Source: Pseudomonadota bacterium (GTDB lineage: Bacteria; Pseudomonadota; Alphaproteobacteria; UBA9655). From it: 38,448 nt of DNA. Each line of letters starts with the position of its first letter. The first letter of the stretch is position 1. The translations under genes were made by a program, and so were the position numbers. The DNA lies in contig JAFECQ010000005.1 in NCBI GenBank assembly GCA_018242065.1, positions 1 through 38,448 on the forward strand, in the 5' to 3' direction. This document shows positions 7,060 to 15,993 of this stretch, one piece after another. The notes under the pieces are model-generated. The model was not told the DNA's origin. It was given only the letters and a program-made list of their open reading frames with translations, and searched no databases.

Positions 7060-9603
7060 ATGATATATTTTTTCTTAATTCTAGCATTTTTTCTACTTCC
7101 CATATCTGCATTTGCCGGCGGAAATGACAAAGAAGAAGATGATGATTTTGAAAGAGAACAATTAAGCACCTTACAACTCACACTCCCACCTCTTTCCTTA
7201 GGAACTCTAGCAAAGAAACCTGTGATACCTAAAGAAGACGTAATCGATCTCTCGGATTTCACTATTTTAGACTCGGTGAAAAACAGAGAAATGAATTCAA
7301 AAAGAACCGTTCAGAGTGACGTAAAAACAAAAGATGCTTCGTGGGAACATCATATAGATTCTGATAAAGATATAGGAAATCTTCGTCACCTTACCTATTG
7401 GTATATAGAAGACGAGACTCCCTTAAGAGTGTGGGTTTTGTTATTGAAAAACGCCCGCGGTGTTCATCCTCTTGCAGACCTCATGGCCAACGAAATTCTT
7501 GCTTATACCCATTTTCCTTCTCTCAACGAGGCTATAGAACTCAATGATCCTGATGACTTTTTAAGGCAGGCTCTTTCCAAATTGTCTCTTTCGTTATTGC
7601 ATTTAAGACAACGTATAGAGTTAACCCGACCATTAGACACCGACATAGAAAACTTATCTGAAACACAAAAAAGATTAGAGGAAAAACTCAATAGAGTGTG
7701 TGAAAAAATAAGAAAAAAAGAAATGGCCGCAGCTCATTTAGAAGGTCGAACCATAAACAGAGGAGAATCTCTGAAAGAATTCCAAGAGTCTTCGAAGGAA
7801 AATGCAAAAAGTATAAGAGAAATAATAAATACACTAGAAAAAAAAAAGAAAGATATTCAGGAAAACATAAAAAACTTAGAAGAAAAAAAGAAGTCCATAC
7901 AAGAACGGTTTTCCCTTTGTGCCGATCAAGAACACGGACTCTCTGAAACTCAAAAACAAGAACTTCTTTTTATAAGAGAGCCAGGCAAGCTTGAAGCTTA
8001 TATGAAAGAGAAGTTTGTTAAATTACAGAAAAACGTTACTGAACGACATGATAGTAAATCTGAAGAAGATCAAAAGATATTTGCAGAAAGCTTACACTCC
8101 CTTGCACACTGTCATTTTTGGGGGTGGGGATGCAATCAAAGTTTTACAATAGCTTTTGAACATTTTTCAGCAGCTGCATCTACAGAAAAACATCCAAGAG
8201 CATATGAAGCCAAAGGCCATATGCTGGCAGGGGGCTTTGGAGTAAAGAAATCTCTCCAAGACGCATTCAAAGCTTATGAGCGATATTCTCTAACTGATAG
8301 TAATGGACTTTTACTCCTTGCTCACAGCTATCGCACAGGGTGTGGCGTTAAAGCAAACCCAAAACAAACCCTAGAACAATTAAAAACGGCAGCAGAAAAA
8401 CACAATCCTATCGCTCTAAGAGCACTCATACGACTAGATAAAAGTATGACACCCTTTAGGAATGATCAAATTGAGTCTTATGGAACGTCAATAGATAAAC
8501 AATCAAAACAAAAAGACCATGCTCGATTCCTTACAAGGATTGCTCAAGGAGATCAGGACGCATATCATTCTTTAGGCAAATACTTTTTAAGAGAAACCCA
8601 AGCTTACTATTCTGCTGCTCTATGTTTTGCAATCGGATACTTGAGTATAGATTCCGAATCTACTGATACTCTTTACCCTATTTTCTACCAAGAAATTATA
8701 GATGAACAACTATCCGACCCAGATTCGAGTGTAAAAAAAAGAAAAGTAGCTGAGGCGTTTACTGAATTTTTAAAACAAATTTCCTGTTTGGTTATAAATG
8801 AGAACGAAAAACGCTTCAAAGAATTTTATGAAGTACTTGAAAAACTTGTAAAAGTGAAAAGAGAGTTTGTAAAAAAGGCAATAACGCTTGATTCTGTTGG
8901 TTTTGGACACATGTATGATGGTGCGTGTCGAGGTATTACAGAATGTCGACGACTTCTTGGTTATTATTATTTTTTTGGATGGTGGCGAGAAAAAAGCGTG
9001 AAAAAAGCAGCTCTATTTTTTGAGGCTGTAGACAGTCCTCTTTCTTCACAATCTTGGGAAAAGAAGATTGCAGAAATTTTTGAGGGGCGAATAGAAAGTA
9101 AAAAAAATCAACAAAAAGTTGATCAAACTACTGATGACGAATGCCACTATCTACCTACTACAGTTAAATGGAGTCGACTTCTTGGTGACATAGGATATTC
9201 CACAGGCGACTACAAATTTGGCAAAATAATGGTCACCTTTTTCCCTGAACTCTCCTTTAAATACTTTTCAAGACAAGGCGGACAGCATCCAAAAGCAACA
9301 TCTGAATTAGGTAAGCTTTACTTTACTGGAAGAGGGACACCTGACCGTAAAGCCGACCGCCTTAAAGCTTTTCAGGAATGGTTCATGGCAAGTTTAAAAG
9401 GATGTAGAGAAGCCGCATTTTATGCAGGAGCATGTCTTGAAAAGGGATGGGGAACAAAAGGGACTAAAGAAGCTGACCGTTTGAGAGATGCGAAGGAATT
9501 TCTTTTTAAGGCCAAAGAAGAAGGATATGTAATATCATCTAAAACGCTGCCTGAGTTTAGAGATATTAAGCTGATTAAGTTTCCTAGAAAATACGATAAT
9601 TGA
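7060..9603 (+). CDS. Exported Sel1-repeat protein with coiled coil
   Basis: 847 residues. The signal peptide is MIYFFLILAFFLLPISAFAGG, followed by an acidic stretch. Residues about 200-290 are a long charged coiled coil (repeated LEKKKKDIQENIKNLEEKKK-type heptads). Sel1-like repeats occur at about 345-455 (for example KGHMLAGGFGVKKSLQDAFKAYE and AHSYRTGCGVKANPKQTLEQLKTAA), about 626-665 (LLGYYYFFGWW) and about 744-823 (LGKLYFTGRGTP, then ACLEKGWGTKGTKEADR). Sel1 repeats are alpha-alpha scaffolds for protein-protein contact and are common in secreted or host-interacting proteins of intracellular bacteria. No enzymatic domain was seen. A weak AGAAAGAAAG precedes the ATG. Role inferred: extracytoplasmic scaffold. 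Confidence 0.85.
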   Translation: MIYFFLILAFFLLPISAFAGGNDKEEDDDFEREQLSTLQLTLPPLSLGTLAKKPVIPKEDVIDLSDFTILDSVKNREMNSKRTVQSDVKTKDASWEHHIDSDKDIGNLRHLTYWYIEDETPLRVWVLLLKNARGVHPLADLMANEILAYTHFPSLNEAIELNDPDDFLRQALSKLSLSLLHLRQRIELTRPLDTDIENLSETQKRLEEKLNRVCEKIRKKEMAAAHLEGRTINRGESLKEFQESSKENAKSIREIINTLEKKKKDIQENIKNLEEKKKSIQERFSLCADQEHGLSETQKQELLFIREPGKLEAYMKEKFVKLQKNVTERHDSKSEEDQKIFAESLHSLAHCHFWGWGCNQSFTIAFEHFSAAASTEKHPRAYEAKGHMLAGGFGVKKSLQDAFKAYERYSLTDSNGLLLLAHSYRTGCGVKANPKQTLEQLKTAAEKHNPIALRALIRLDKSMTPFRNDQIESYGTSIDKQSKQKDHARFLTRIAQGDQDAYHSLGKYFLRETQAYYSAALCFAIGYLSIDSESTDTLYPIFYQEIIDEQLSDPDSSVKKRKVAEAFTEFLKQISCLVINENEKRFKEFYEVLEKLVKVKREFVKKAITLDSVGFGHMYDGACRGITECRRLLGYYYFFGWWREKSVKKAALFFEAVDSPLSSQSWEKKIAEIFEGRIESKKNQQKVDQTTDDECHYLPTTVKWSRLLGDIGYSTGDYKFGKIMVTFFPELSFKYFSRQGGQHPKATSELGKLYFTGRGTPDRKADRLKAFQEWFMASLKGCREAAFYAGACLEKGWGTKGTKEADRLRDAKEFLFKAKEEGYVISSKTLPEFRDIKLIKFPRKYDN

Positions 9604-9637
9604 TAGGATCAATACACATTGATGTAGATGTGGAAGA

Positions 9638-11317
9638 TTAAACTCTAGAGCTTACCTCTTTTATAACTCTTTCATGATACAACCTTACCCATAGCTGTTC
9701 TTTTTCTGTTAAAAGAGCTTCATCTATAAGATTTACATCCAAAGGCACCAGGGTCAATGTTTCAAATCCATAAAAACCTTTAAGATCGACAATCTCAATC
9801 ACTCTCACTAAATTTTCAATTCGAATACCATATTCGCCTTCTTTATAATACCCAGGCTCATTTGAAAGAATCATACCAGGTTTTAAAGGAATCTCCGTCC
9901 CACGTTTAGAAATACCTTGAGGGCCCTCATGAACACTAAGATAACTCCCCACCCCATGACCCGTCCCGTGATCATAATCACAGCCAACATCCCATAGATA
10001 TTGTCGTGCCAAACTGTCAAGTTGCGCTCCTGTTGTTCCGTCTGGAAAGATGGCCGTTGCAAGCGCGATGTGACCTTTCAAAACACGTGTGTATCGATCT
10101 TTTTGCTCAACTGTTGGTATGCCCAAGGCTATTGTACGGGTAACATCAGTTGTCCCCGTTAAGTATTGCCCCCCAGAATCCAAAAGATATAATCCATCTT
10201 TGGACAAAGGAACATCTGATTGAGGTGTAACTTGATAATGGATAATAGCTCCATTGGAGCCAAAACTTGAGATTGTCCCAAAACTAACATCTTCAAAATG
10301 TTGACCTTGTTTGCGAAATTCATAAAGCTTTTGAGCCGCTGAAAGTTCTGTTGTTTCTCCTTGCAAAGGCTGTTCTTCAAGCCATTTAAAGAAGCGACAA
10401 AGAGCCTTTCCATCTTGAATATGAGCTTCGACAGCTCCTTGAAGTTCAACTTCGTTTTTTATAGATTTTGGAAAAAGGCAAGGATCTCTTTCTCGTATAA
10501 GAGGGATTCCTGCAGTCTTTAAAGTATCAATAATTTTTAGAGGACACGTCTGTGGATCAATTTGGCATGATCCTTTTATCAACTTTAAGTGATCTAAAAG
10601 TTGATGGATATTTATCGCTCGGCCTTGCCCTTCACGAAGATGATTAAAAACTTTTCCATTGATTTTATTTAGATCCACAAAAAGATCATAAGTCCCATCT
10701 TTATGAAGTAAACACACACTATGCACGATAGGTGTATGAGGCACGTCATTTCCTCGGATATTTAAAAGCCACGCTATAGAATCACAGGAGGTAATCAATA
10801 CTTGATCAGCCTTTAACGTAGCACCTATTCTTTTCCTCTTACTCTCGTTACTTTCACCTGCATATTTCAAAGTATGTAGTCGAATAAAATCTTGAGGTGG
10901 TCCAGACCGCTCTAACCATAATGTATCTATGGGGTTCGATGATACAGGGACAAGCGGCTGAGTATAGCGTTGAAGTTGGATTTCTGTAAAAAGCCATGGA
11001 TCATACCCCACTTTTTCATGTGAAGCGAGAATCTCACCAACCCATTCAACAGCCGTCTTCTCGGTTATATTATAAAGCTCATATCCTGTAGGTATTTCAT
11101 TTTTTGCTTGAAGTATATATCGACCATCTGTAAAAAAAGCAGCCTTATCTTTGGTAACGACAGCAAAACCTGCTGACCCTGAAAATCCTGTCAACCACTT
11201 AAGTCTTTCTGAATTGGGTGCAACATACTCTCCTTGAAATTCATCTGTACGAGGAATCAAAAACGCATCAAGCCCCTCATTTTTCATAAAGTCACGAAGA
11301 GCCTTGAGTTTATCCAT
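9638..11317 (-). CDS. pepP: Xaa-Pro aminopeptidase (M24B family)
   Basis: 559 residues. It removes N-terminal residues preceding proline, using two metal ions. The full three-domain layout of the longer aminopeptidase P form is present: two creatinase-like N-terminal domains (for example EYVAPNSERLKWLTGFSGSAG) and a C-terminal pita-bread domain. Metal ligands are visible at D380 (LLDSGGQY), D391 (GTTDVTRT), H454 (GTGHGVG), E487 (SNEPGYY) and E501 (GIRIENL). This long architecture matches cytosolic eukaryotic XPNPEP1 and alphaproteobacterial homologues rather than the shorter E. coli PepP. It starts 4 bases after the prmA stop and is the last gene of the uvrD-prmA-pepP operon. Confidence 0.93.
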   Translation of the reverse strand: MDKLKALRDFMKNEGLDAFLIPRTDEFQGEYVAPNSERLKWLTGFSGSAGFAVVTKDKAAFFTDGRYILQAKNEIPTGYELYNITEKTAVEWVGEILASHEKVGYDPWLFTEIQLQRYTQPLVPVSSNPIDTLWLERSGPPQDFIRLHTLKYAGESNESKRKRIGATLKADQVLITSCDSIAWLLNIRGNDVPHTPIVHSVCLLHKDGTYDLFVDLNKINGKVFNHLREGQGRAINIHQLLDHLKLIKGSCQIDPQTCPLKIIDTLKTAGIPLIRERDPCLFPKSIKNEVELQGAVEAHIQDGKALCRFFKWLEEQPLQGETTELSAAQKLYEFRKQGQHFEDVSFGTISSFGSNGAIIHYQVTPQSDVPLSKDGLYLLDSGGQYLTGTTDVTRTIALGIPTVEQKDRYTRVLKGHIALATAIFPDGTTGAQLDSLARQYLWDVGCDYDHGTGHGVGSYLSVHEGPQGISKRGTEIPLKPGMILSNEPGYYKEGEYGIRIENLVRVIEIVDLKGFYGFETLTLVPLDVNLIDEALLTEKEQLWVRLYHERVIKEVSSRV

Positions 11318-11321
11318 AATG

Positions 11322-12173
11322 TTATTTCCGCATTATTAAGGTTGACCAATCTCCAATAAAAAGTTGATCAACGAGTCTGGCGCCAACACTTCTATAAGAA
11401 TCGATTACATCTTCAGCTTGGCGGTTCAAAAGGCCAGCAAGAACAATAAAGCCGCCTGGTCTTAAAACTTGGACTGCATCACCAGCCATCTGACACAATG
11501 GACCTGCGAGGATATTGGCCGTAATGATGTCGAAGTTCTCTTCTCTTATATCTTTAAAACCTTCACTGACGCTGGCTTCAATGAGAGTTTCTAAATGATT
11601 GATCTGCGCATTCTCGGTCGTCACACGTACAGCCTCAGGATCATTATCACAAGCTAAAACACGCACTTTCCACAGGCGCGCCATGGCAAGTGCTAAAATT
11701 CCCGATCCACATCCCATATCCAAAGGATGAGTAAAAGATTGCTGTTCGGAAAGTAAACTCAATGCTTTTAAACACCCTTCTGTTGATTCGTGTTGCCCCG
11801 ACCCAAAGGCTGTCGCTGCATCGATTTGAAGAGGCAAGTGACCTGAAGGCACATCCTTTTGAATGTGAGACCCGTAGATATAAAATTTCCCGATAGTAAG
11901 GGGAGGAGAATCTCGGTAAACTGCTGAAACCCAGTCCTTTTGAGGAAGCAGACCTCCTTTAATGTCAGGCACAGAAAGTCCTCTTTCTTTAAAAAAAGAT
12001 ACCATTTTAGCTTTAAGAGAGGATTCAAGAACAGAATCACAAATCACTTGAAAAATCCACTTATCAGATTCTTTCTCATACCATGTAATGGAGATATCTT
12101 CATCTTCTAAGAATGATGAAAGGTCTTCGGCCATACTCAAATCAAGTAAACATTCTAGTTGTCCTAAATTCAC
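11322..12173 (-). CDS. prmA: Ribosomal protein L11 methyltransferase
   Basis: 283 residues from the GTG at 12173. It methylates lysines and the amino terminus of ribosomal protein L11 using S-adenosylmethionine. The SAM-binding motif I is LDMGCGSGILALAMA, preceded by the family stretch DAATAFGSGQHEST and followed by the catalytic-domain segment TANILAGPL. The chosen GTG overlaps the helicase stop as GTGA and has GGAG 8 bases upstream; a further in-frame GTG at 12194 would extend into the helicase gene without a good ribosome site. The GTGA overlap implies translational coupling to uvrD. Confidence 0.93.
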   Translation of the reverse strand: MNLGQLECLLDLSMAEDLSSFLEDEDISITWYEKESDKWIFQVICDSVLESSLKAKMVSFFKERGLSVPDIKGGLLPQKDWVSAVYRDSPPLTIGKFYIYGSHIQKDVPSGHLPLQIDAATAFGSGQHESTEGCLKALSLLSEQQSFTHPLDMGCGSGILALAMARLWKVRVLACDNDPEAVRVTTENAQINHLETLIEASVSEGFKDIREENFDIITANILAGPLCQMAGDAVQVLRPGGFIVLAGLLNRQAEDVIDSYRSVGARLVDQLFIGDWSTLIMRK

Positions 12174-14368
12174 TGTGCATTCTCCACAAAACACTTCATG
12201 ATTTTCTTTACACCTGTATGGTCAAAATCAATCTCGAGCTTATCGCCATCTAAAGCAATAACACGACCATATCCAAATTTAACATGAAAAACCCTTTGAT
12301 CTAACTGAAAGTCCTTTTCATGTAAGGAACGAGAGGAAGCCTCTTCAGCTTGTAATTTAGAAGGAACTTTATGGCGCACAAACGCATGAGAACGTCCTCC
12401 GATATTTGTCCGCTCTGTATGTTCGAAAGGTAACTCCTCAACAAAACGAGAGGGAATACTTGACTGCCATTGGTTATGAACGCGTCGATTAGCCGCAAAG
12501 GTAATAATAGCCCGCTCGCGTGCCCGGGTTAACCCCACATATGCTAAACGTCTTTCTTCCTCAAGCCCAGCGTCTCCTGATTCTCCAAGAGCTCTCTGAT
12601 GAGGGAAAAGCCCTTCCTCCCAACCAGTCAAAAAAACTGAATTAAACTCGAGCCCTTTAGCACTATGAAGTGTCATAATGCTCACCATCTCGGCACCCGT
12701 ATTACTTGCATTTTCCATCACAAGACTCACGTGATCTAAAAAAGACGGTAAGCTTTCAAACTCATCAATAGCATTTACAAATTCTTTTAGATTCTCTAAT
12801 CGTCCAGGTGCTTCTGGGGATTTATCCGCTTGCCACATTCCTGTGTACCCTGATTCATCCAAGATAATACGAGCCAACTCTCCATGAGGAATCGTATCAA
12901 GTTGTCTACGCCAACGATTGATGTCGAACAATAGCCCTTGAAGAGCTGTTTTAGCCTTACCCCGCAATTCGTCTGTATCCATCAAACGAAGAGCTGCTTC
13001 CGTCAAAGAAATTTCTTCATATCGTGCAACTTGATGCAGAGTTTGAAGCGTACTAGTGCCGATCCCCCGCTTTGGCGTATTCATAATACGTTCAAAAGCT
13101 AAACTGTCATTCGGTTGGACAACTATACGCATGTAAGCAAGAGCATCTCGTATTTCAAGACGCTCATAAAAACGGGGCCCCCCAATAACACGATACGGAA
13201 TGCCTAAGGTAATAAATCGTTCTTCAAACTCACGGGTTTGAAAGCCAGCCCGCACAAGAATAGCTATCTCATTCAGTGATTGACCTCTACGATGGAGAGT
13301 TTCCACTTCTTCTCCCACAAGACGGGCTTCTTCTTCTCCATCCCATACACCTTGAATGCGAACTTTCTCTCCCCCCGTTTGTTGCGTCCAGAGAGTTTTC
13401 CCAAATCTACCCGCATTTTGCGCGATAAGACCGGCGGCAGCACCGAGGATATGAGCATTTGAACGGTAATTTTGTTCTAGACGAATAATAACCGCACCTG
13501 GAAAATCCTTTTCAAAACGTAGAATGTTGCCAACCTCAGCGCCTCTCCATCCATAAATGGATTGATCATCATCACCAACACAACAAATGTTTCCTGACCC
13601 TTGAGCTAAAAGACGAAGCCAAAGATATTGCGCAACGTTCGTGTCTTGATATTCATCAACAAGAATGTAATGAAATTGAGTGGTATACTGAGCCAGAACA
13701 TCTGCATGCTCTGTAAAAAGTTTCAAACATAAGAGAATCAAATCGCCAAAATCCACCGCATTCAAAACTCTGAGCCGATCTTGATAAAGTCCATAGATAT
13801 GATATGCGGCTTTTTCAAACTCAGAAGCCGGCATGGATACTTTTTCGGGGGTTAAAGCTCTATCTTTCCAACGACTAATGATAGAAGCCAAAATCCGAGG
13901 CGTGAACTTTTTCTCGTCAATTTCTTCAGCTTTTACAATTTGCTTAATAAGACGCAACTGATCATCTGCATCCAAGATCGTAAATGAACTTTGAAGATTC
14001 AAAAGTTCTGCATGACGTCTTAATATACGAACACACACAGAATGAAACGTTCCTAACCATAAGCCCTCAGCTGGCCCTCCAATAAGCTTTGCTACTCTTT
14101 CTCGCATTTCATGAGCAGCCTTATTTGTAAAGGTCACCGCCAAAACCTGGGACGGCCAAGCCTTTCGACCCAACAGAATACCCGCAAGACGCGTTGTAAG
14201 AACACGCGTTTTTCCTGTTCCTGCACCTGCCAAAACGAGCAGAGGCCCTTCTGTTATCTCAATAGCTTGACGCTGTGCAGCATTTAAAGAGCTCACTTGC
14301 TCTAGAAAATGAGGATTTAAAATTTCTTGGCCCTCAAGGGACATATTTTTCAACTGCACAAGTGTCAT
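12170..14368 (-). CDS. uvrD: ATP-dependent DNA helicase, UvrD/PcrA type
   Basis: 732 residues. It is a superfamily 1A 3'-5' helicase acting in nucleotide-excision and mismatch repair and in clearing proteins from DNA. All motifs are visible: Q-motif LNAAQRQAI, Walker A AGAGTGKT (47-54), DEYQDTN, GDDDQSIYGWRGAE, LEQNYRS, TLHSAKGLEF with WEEGLFPH, and LAYVGLTRARE. The C-terminal Tudor-like domain is present (FQLDQRVFHVKFGYGRVIALDG...DHTGVKKI), as in PcrA/UvrD rather than Rep. No strong ribosome site precedes the ATG at 14368; a second ATG at 14344 is possible. First gene of the operon with prmA and pepP. Confidence 0.95.
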   Translation of the reverse strand: MTLVQLKNMSLEGQEILNPHFLEQVSSLNAAQRQAIEITEGPLLVLAGAGTGKTRVLTTRLAGILLGRKAWPSQVLAVTFTNKAAHEMRERVAKLIGGPAEGLWLGTFHSVCVRILRRHAELLNLQSSFTILDADDQLRLIKQIVKAEEIDEKKFTPRILASIISRWKDRALTPEKVSMPASEFEKAAYHIYGLYQDRLRVLNAVDFGDLILLCLKLFTEHADVLAQYTTQFHYILVDEYQDTNVAQYLWLRLLAQGSGNICCVGDDDQSIYGWRGAEVGNILRFEKDFPGAVIIRLEQNYRSNAHILGAAAGLIAQNAGRFGKTLWTQQTGGEKVRIQGVWDGEEEARLVGEEVETLHRRGQSLNEIAILVRAGFQTREFEERFITLGIPYRVIGGPRFYERLEIRDALAYMRIVVQPNDSLAFERIMNTPKRGIGTSTLQTLHQVARYEEISLTEAALRLMDTDELRGKAKTALQGLLFDINRWRRQLDTIPHGELARIILDESGYTGMWQADKSPEAPGRLENLKEFVNAIDEFESLPSFLDHVSLVMENASNTGAEMVSIMTLHSAKGLEFNSVFLTGWEEGLFPHQRALGESGDAGLEEERRLAYVGLTRARERAIITFAANRRVHNQWQSSIPSRFVEELPFEHTERTNIGGRSHAFVRHKVPSKLQAEEASSRSLHEKDFQLDQRVFHVKFGYGRVIALDGDKLEIDFDHTGVKKIMKCFVENAQ

Positions 14369-14460
14369 TTTCAGGCTTATACCATGACCTTAAAGGAGGG
14401 GAAAGAGATTAACAATTTAGCGATACTTTTAACTTACAATTTGAGAGACTATCACTCAAT

Positions 14461-14489
14461 TTACGAAGTAAATTCTCTTTGATTATACT
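14461..14489 (+). promoter_or_regulatory. Candidate sigma-70 promoter for sodB
   Basis: TTACGA at 14461-14466 and TATACT at 14484-14489 are separated by 17 bases, about 60 bases ahead of the sodB start. The -10 is close to consensus, the -35 moderate. It lies in the 180-base divergent gap between uvrD and sodB. Confidence 0.5.
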
Positions 14490-14549
14490 CTTCCCAAAAA
14501 TGGAAAAACTCTTTAACCTCATAAAAAAATCTCAAGAAGGACAATAAAA

Positions 14550-15149
14550 ATGGCTTTTGAACTACCCCCTCTCCCCTACGCCGAAGATGCTCTTGAACCT
14601 CATATTTCTGCACGTACGCTGAGTTTTCATTATGCTAAACATCATCAGGCTTATGTCACAAATTTAAATAATCTCATCCAAGGAACTGAACTTGAAAATA
14701 AATCCTTAGAAGAAGTTATCCGATCTTCCGCCAATAATATTGACAAGGTTGGAATTTTCAACAATAGCGCACAAGTATGGAATCATACATTTTATTGGCA
14801 TTCTATGAAACCAAAAGGAGGGGGTGAGCCCCAAGGAAGTTTGGGAGATCAAATCAAAAAAGACTTTGGGAACTTTGATGAATTTGTCAAACTTTTCAAG
14901 CAAGCGGGAGTTGGACAATTTGGCAGTGGATGGGCTTGGTTAGTGCTTGACAAAAATGGTCATTTAAAAGTGACAAAAACGCCTAACGCTGACCTGCCTC
15001 TTATTCATGGTGAACGCGCCATTTTAACGTGTGACGTCTGGGAGCATGCTTACTATCTTGATTATCAGAACCGTCGTCCTGACTACGTTGATATTTTTCT
15101 CAATAACCTGGCCAATTGGGACTTCGCTCAAAAGAACTTTGAGGCATAA
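14550..15149 (+). CDS. sodB: Superoxide dismutase, iron type
   Basis: 199 residues. It converts superoxide to oxygen and hydrogen peroxide, normally as a cytoplasmic dimer. Metal ligands are H27 (SFHYAKHH), H79 (QVWNHTFYW), D162 and H166 (CDVWEHAYYLDY). The stretch FNNSAQVWNHTFYW and the FGSGWAWLV segment favour the iron (or cambialistic) subgroup over the manganese one. AAGAAGGA precedes the ATG. It is a single gene with its own likely promoter, followed by tRNA-Leu. No export signal. Confidence 0.95.
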   Translation: MAFELPPLPYAEDALEPHISARTLSFHYAKHHQAYVTNLNNLIQGTELENKSLEEVIRSSANNIDKVGIFNNSAQVWNHTFYWHSMKPKGGGEPQGSLGDQIKKDFGNFDEFVKLFKQAGVGQFGSGWAWLVLDKNGHLKVTKTPNADLPLIHGERAILTCDVWEHAYYLDYQNRRPDYVDIFLNNLANWDFAQKNFEA

Positions 15150-15173
15150 AATCTCACATTCTTCACTTTCCTA

Positions 15174-15201
15174 TTGACGAGAAAGACCGCAACGGTATGA
15201 T
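15174..15201 (+). promoter_or_regulatory. Candidate sigma-70 promoter for tRNA-Leu
   Basis: TTGACG at 15174-15179 and TATGAT at 15196-15201, spacing 16, place a transcription start just before the tRNA at 15213. Both hexamers are near consensus, as is usual for stable RNA genes. Confidence 0.65.
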
Positions 15202-15212
15202 ACCCGCCACAG

Positions 15213-15298
15213 GCCCCTGTGGCGGAATTGGTAGACGCGGCAGACTCAAAATCTGTTGTCCAAAAGACGTGGGAGTTCGAGTCTCCCCGGGGGCACCA
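15213..15298 (+). tRNA. tRNA-Leu (anticodon CAA), CCA encoded
   Basis: An 86-base class II tRNA. The acceptor arm GCCCCTG pairs with CGGGGGC before discriminator A and an encoded CCA. The anticodon arm GCAGA-CTCAAAA-TCTGT gives anticodon CAA, reading UUG. The long variable arm (GTCCAAAAGAC) and the T-loop GTTCGAGTC are present. It sits between sodB and the accessory block at 15323-21001. I looked for a repeated copy of its 3' end further along as a sign of an integrated element and found none. Confidence 0.95.
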
Positions 15299-15322
15299 AA
15301 TGAATGGATATTAGTCCCCCAA

Positions 15323-15973
15323 CTAATCGAATGTTTTTCCACCTTCAATCAACAAAACTTCAAGTGTATGTTGCGCAATATCAAGCACATGTTCTCGAAC
15401 AGTCACTTCAAGAATGCGATCTTGCTGACCCCGCAGTTTACTCCAATCCTTGAAGTTATATTTTAACATCGGCGTAAAAGTATCAACACCACGCCTTGCC
15501 GCTTTGCGAAAAGTTGCTCCTGAGTTAATCGGACAAAGCTCAATTTTTTCCGCATGCACCTTTGCAAGGCTGAGGGTATCTACCACAATTAGCTCCCTCA
15601 GTCGGTTCCGATTAAGCCGCGCATTCAACAAGCGGTTCACCCCTTCTTTACTCGCCCAGAAAAATACACGGGAATTAAGTCGTTGGAACCACTCAGAAGG
15701 AGTCAAGTTATCATCGAGGCAGTTTGTTAGTGCTTTTTCACTAATTGGCAAATTATCATTGATAACAGCATAACCATATTGTGGATGGTTAATTTTTACT
15801 GAGGAATCTCTGCGCTTTTTTTCTATTCCATCACGTTCATGGCTTTCGGCTTCAAATAAATCAAGCAAACGACTTGTAGAAAGAAGCCCGTGTCGCTTGA
15901 TATTTGACCAAGCTCCAGGTTCGGTAACATGATAAAGTCGTGGATGGCGAGCTGCCAAGCACTCAGGAAGCAT
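15323..15973 (-). CDS. ADP-ribosyltransferase-like protein of unknown function (possible DUF7002-type)
   Basis: 216 residues from the ATG at 15973, with GGAAAGGG about 10 bases upstream; a TTG at 15997 overlapping the previous stop is an alternative. The opening LYHVTEPGAWSNIKRHGLLSTSRLLD resembles the YH-x-T...I-x-x-x-GL start of DarT/Tpt1-like ADP-ribosyltransferase folds. NSRVFFWASKEG, VVDTLSL and LCPINSGATFRKAARRG follow; I recall this overall pattern from an uncharacterised family (DUF7002), but that is from memory. It is last in a minus-strand set with the cyclase and amidotransferase genes and converges on tRNA-Leu. No macrodomain antitoxin gene is adjacent. Catalytic activity is unproven. 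Confidence 0.7.
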   Translation of the reverse strand: MLPECLAARHPRLYHVTEPGAWSNIKRHGLLSTSRLLDLFEAESHERDGIEKKRRDSSVKINHPQYGYAVINDNLPISEKALTNCLDDNLTPSEWFQRLNSRVFFWASKEGVNRLLNARLNRNRLRELIVVDTLSLAKVHAEKIELCPINSGATFRKAARRGVDTFTPMLKYNFKDWSKLRGQQDRILEVTVREHVLDIAQHTLEVLLIEGGKTFD

Positions 15974-15993
15974 AATATTAGAACCCTTTCCAA

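Noticed and set aside
9608-9623. ATCAAT-ACAC-ATTGAT hairpin between two convergent genes as a terminator
   Set aside because: A six-base AT-rich stem without a T-run on either side; too weak to call.
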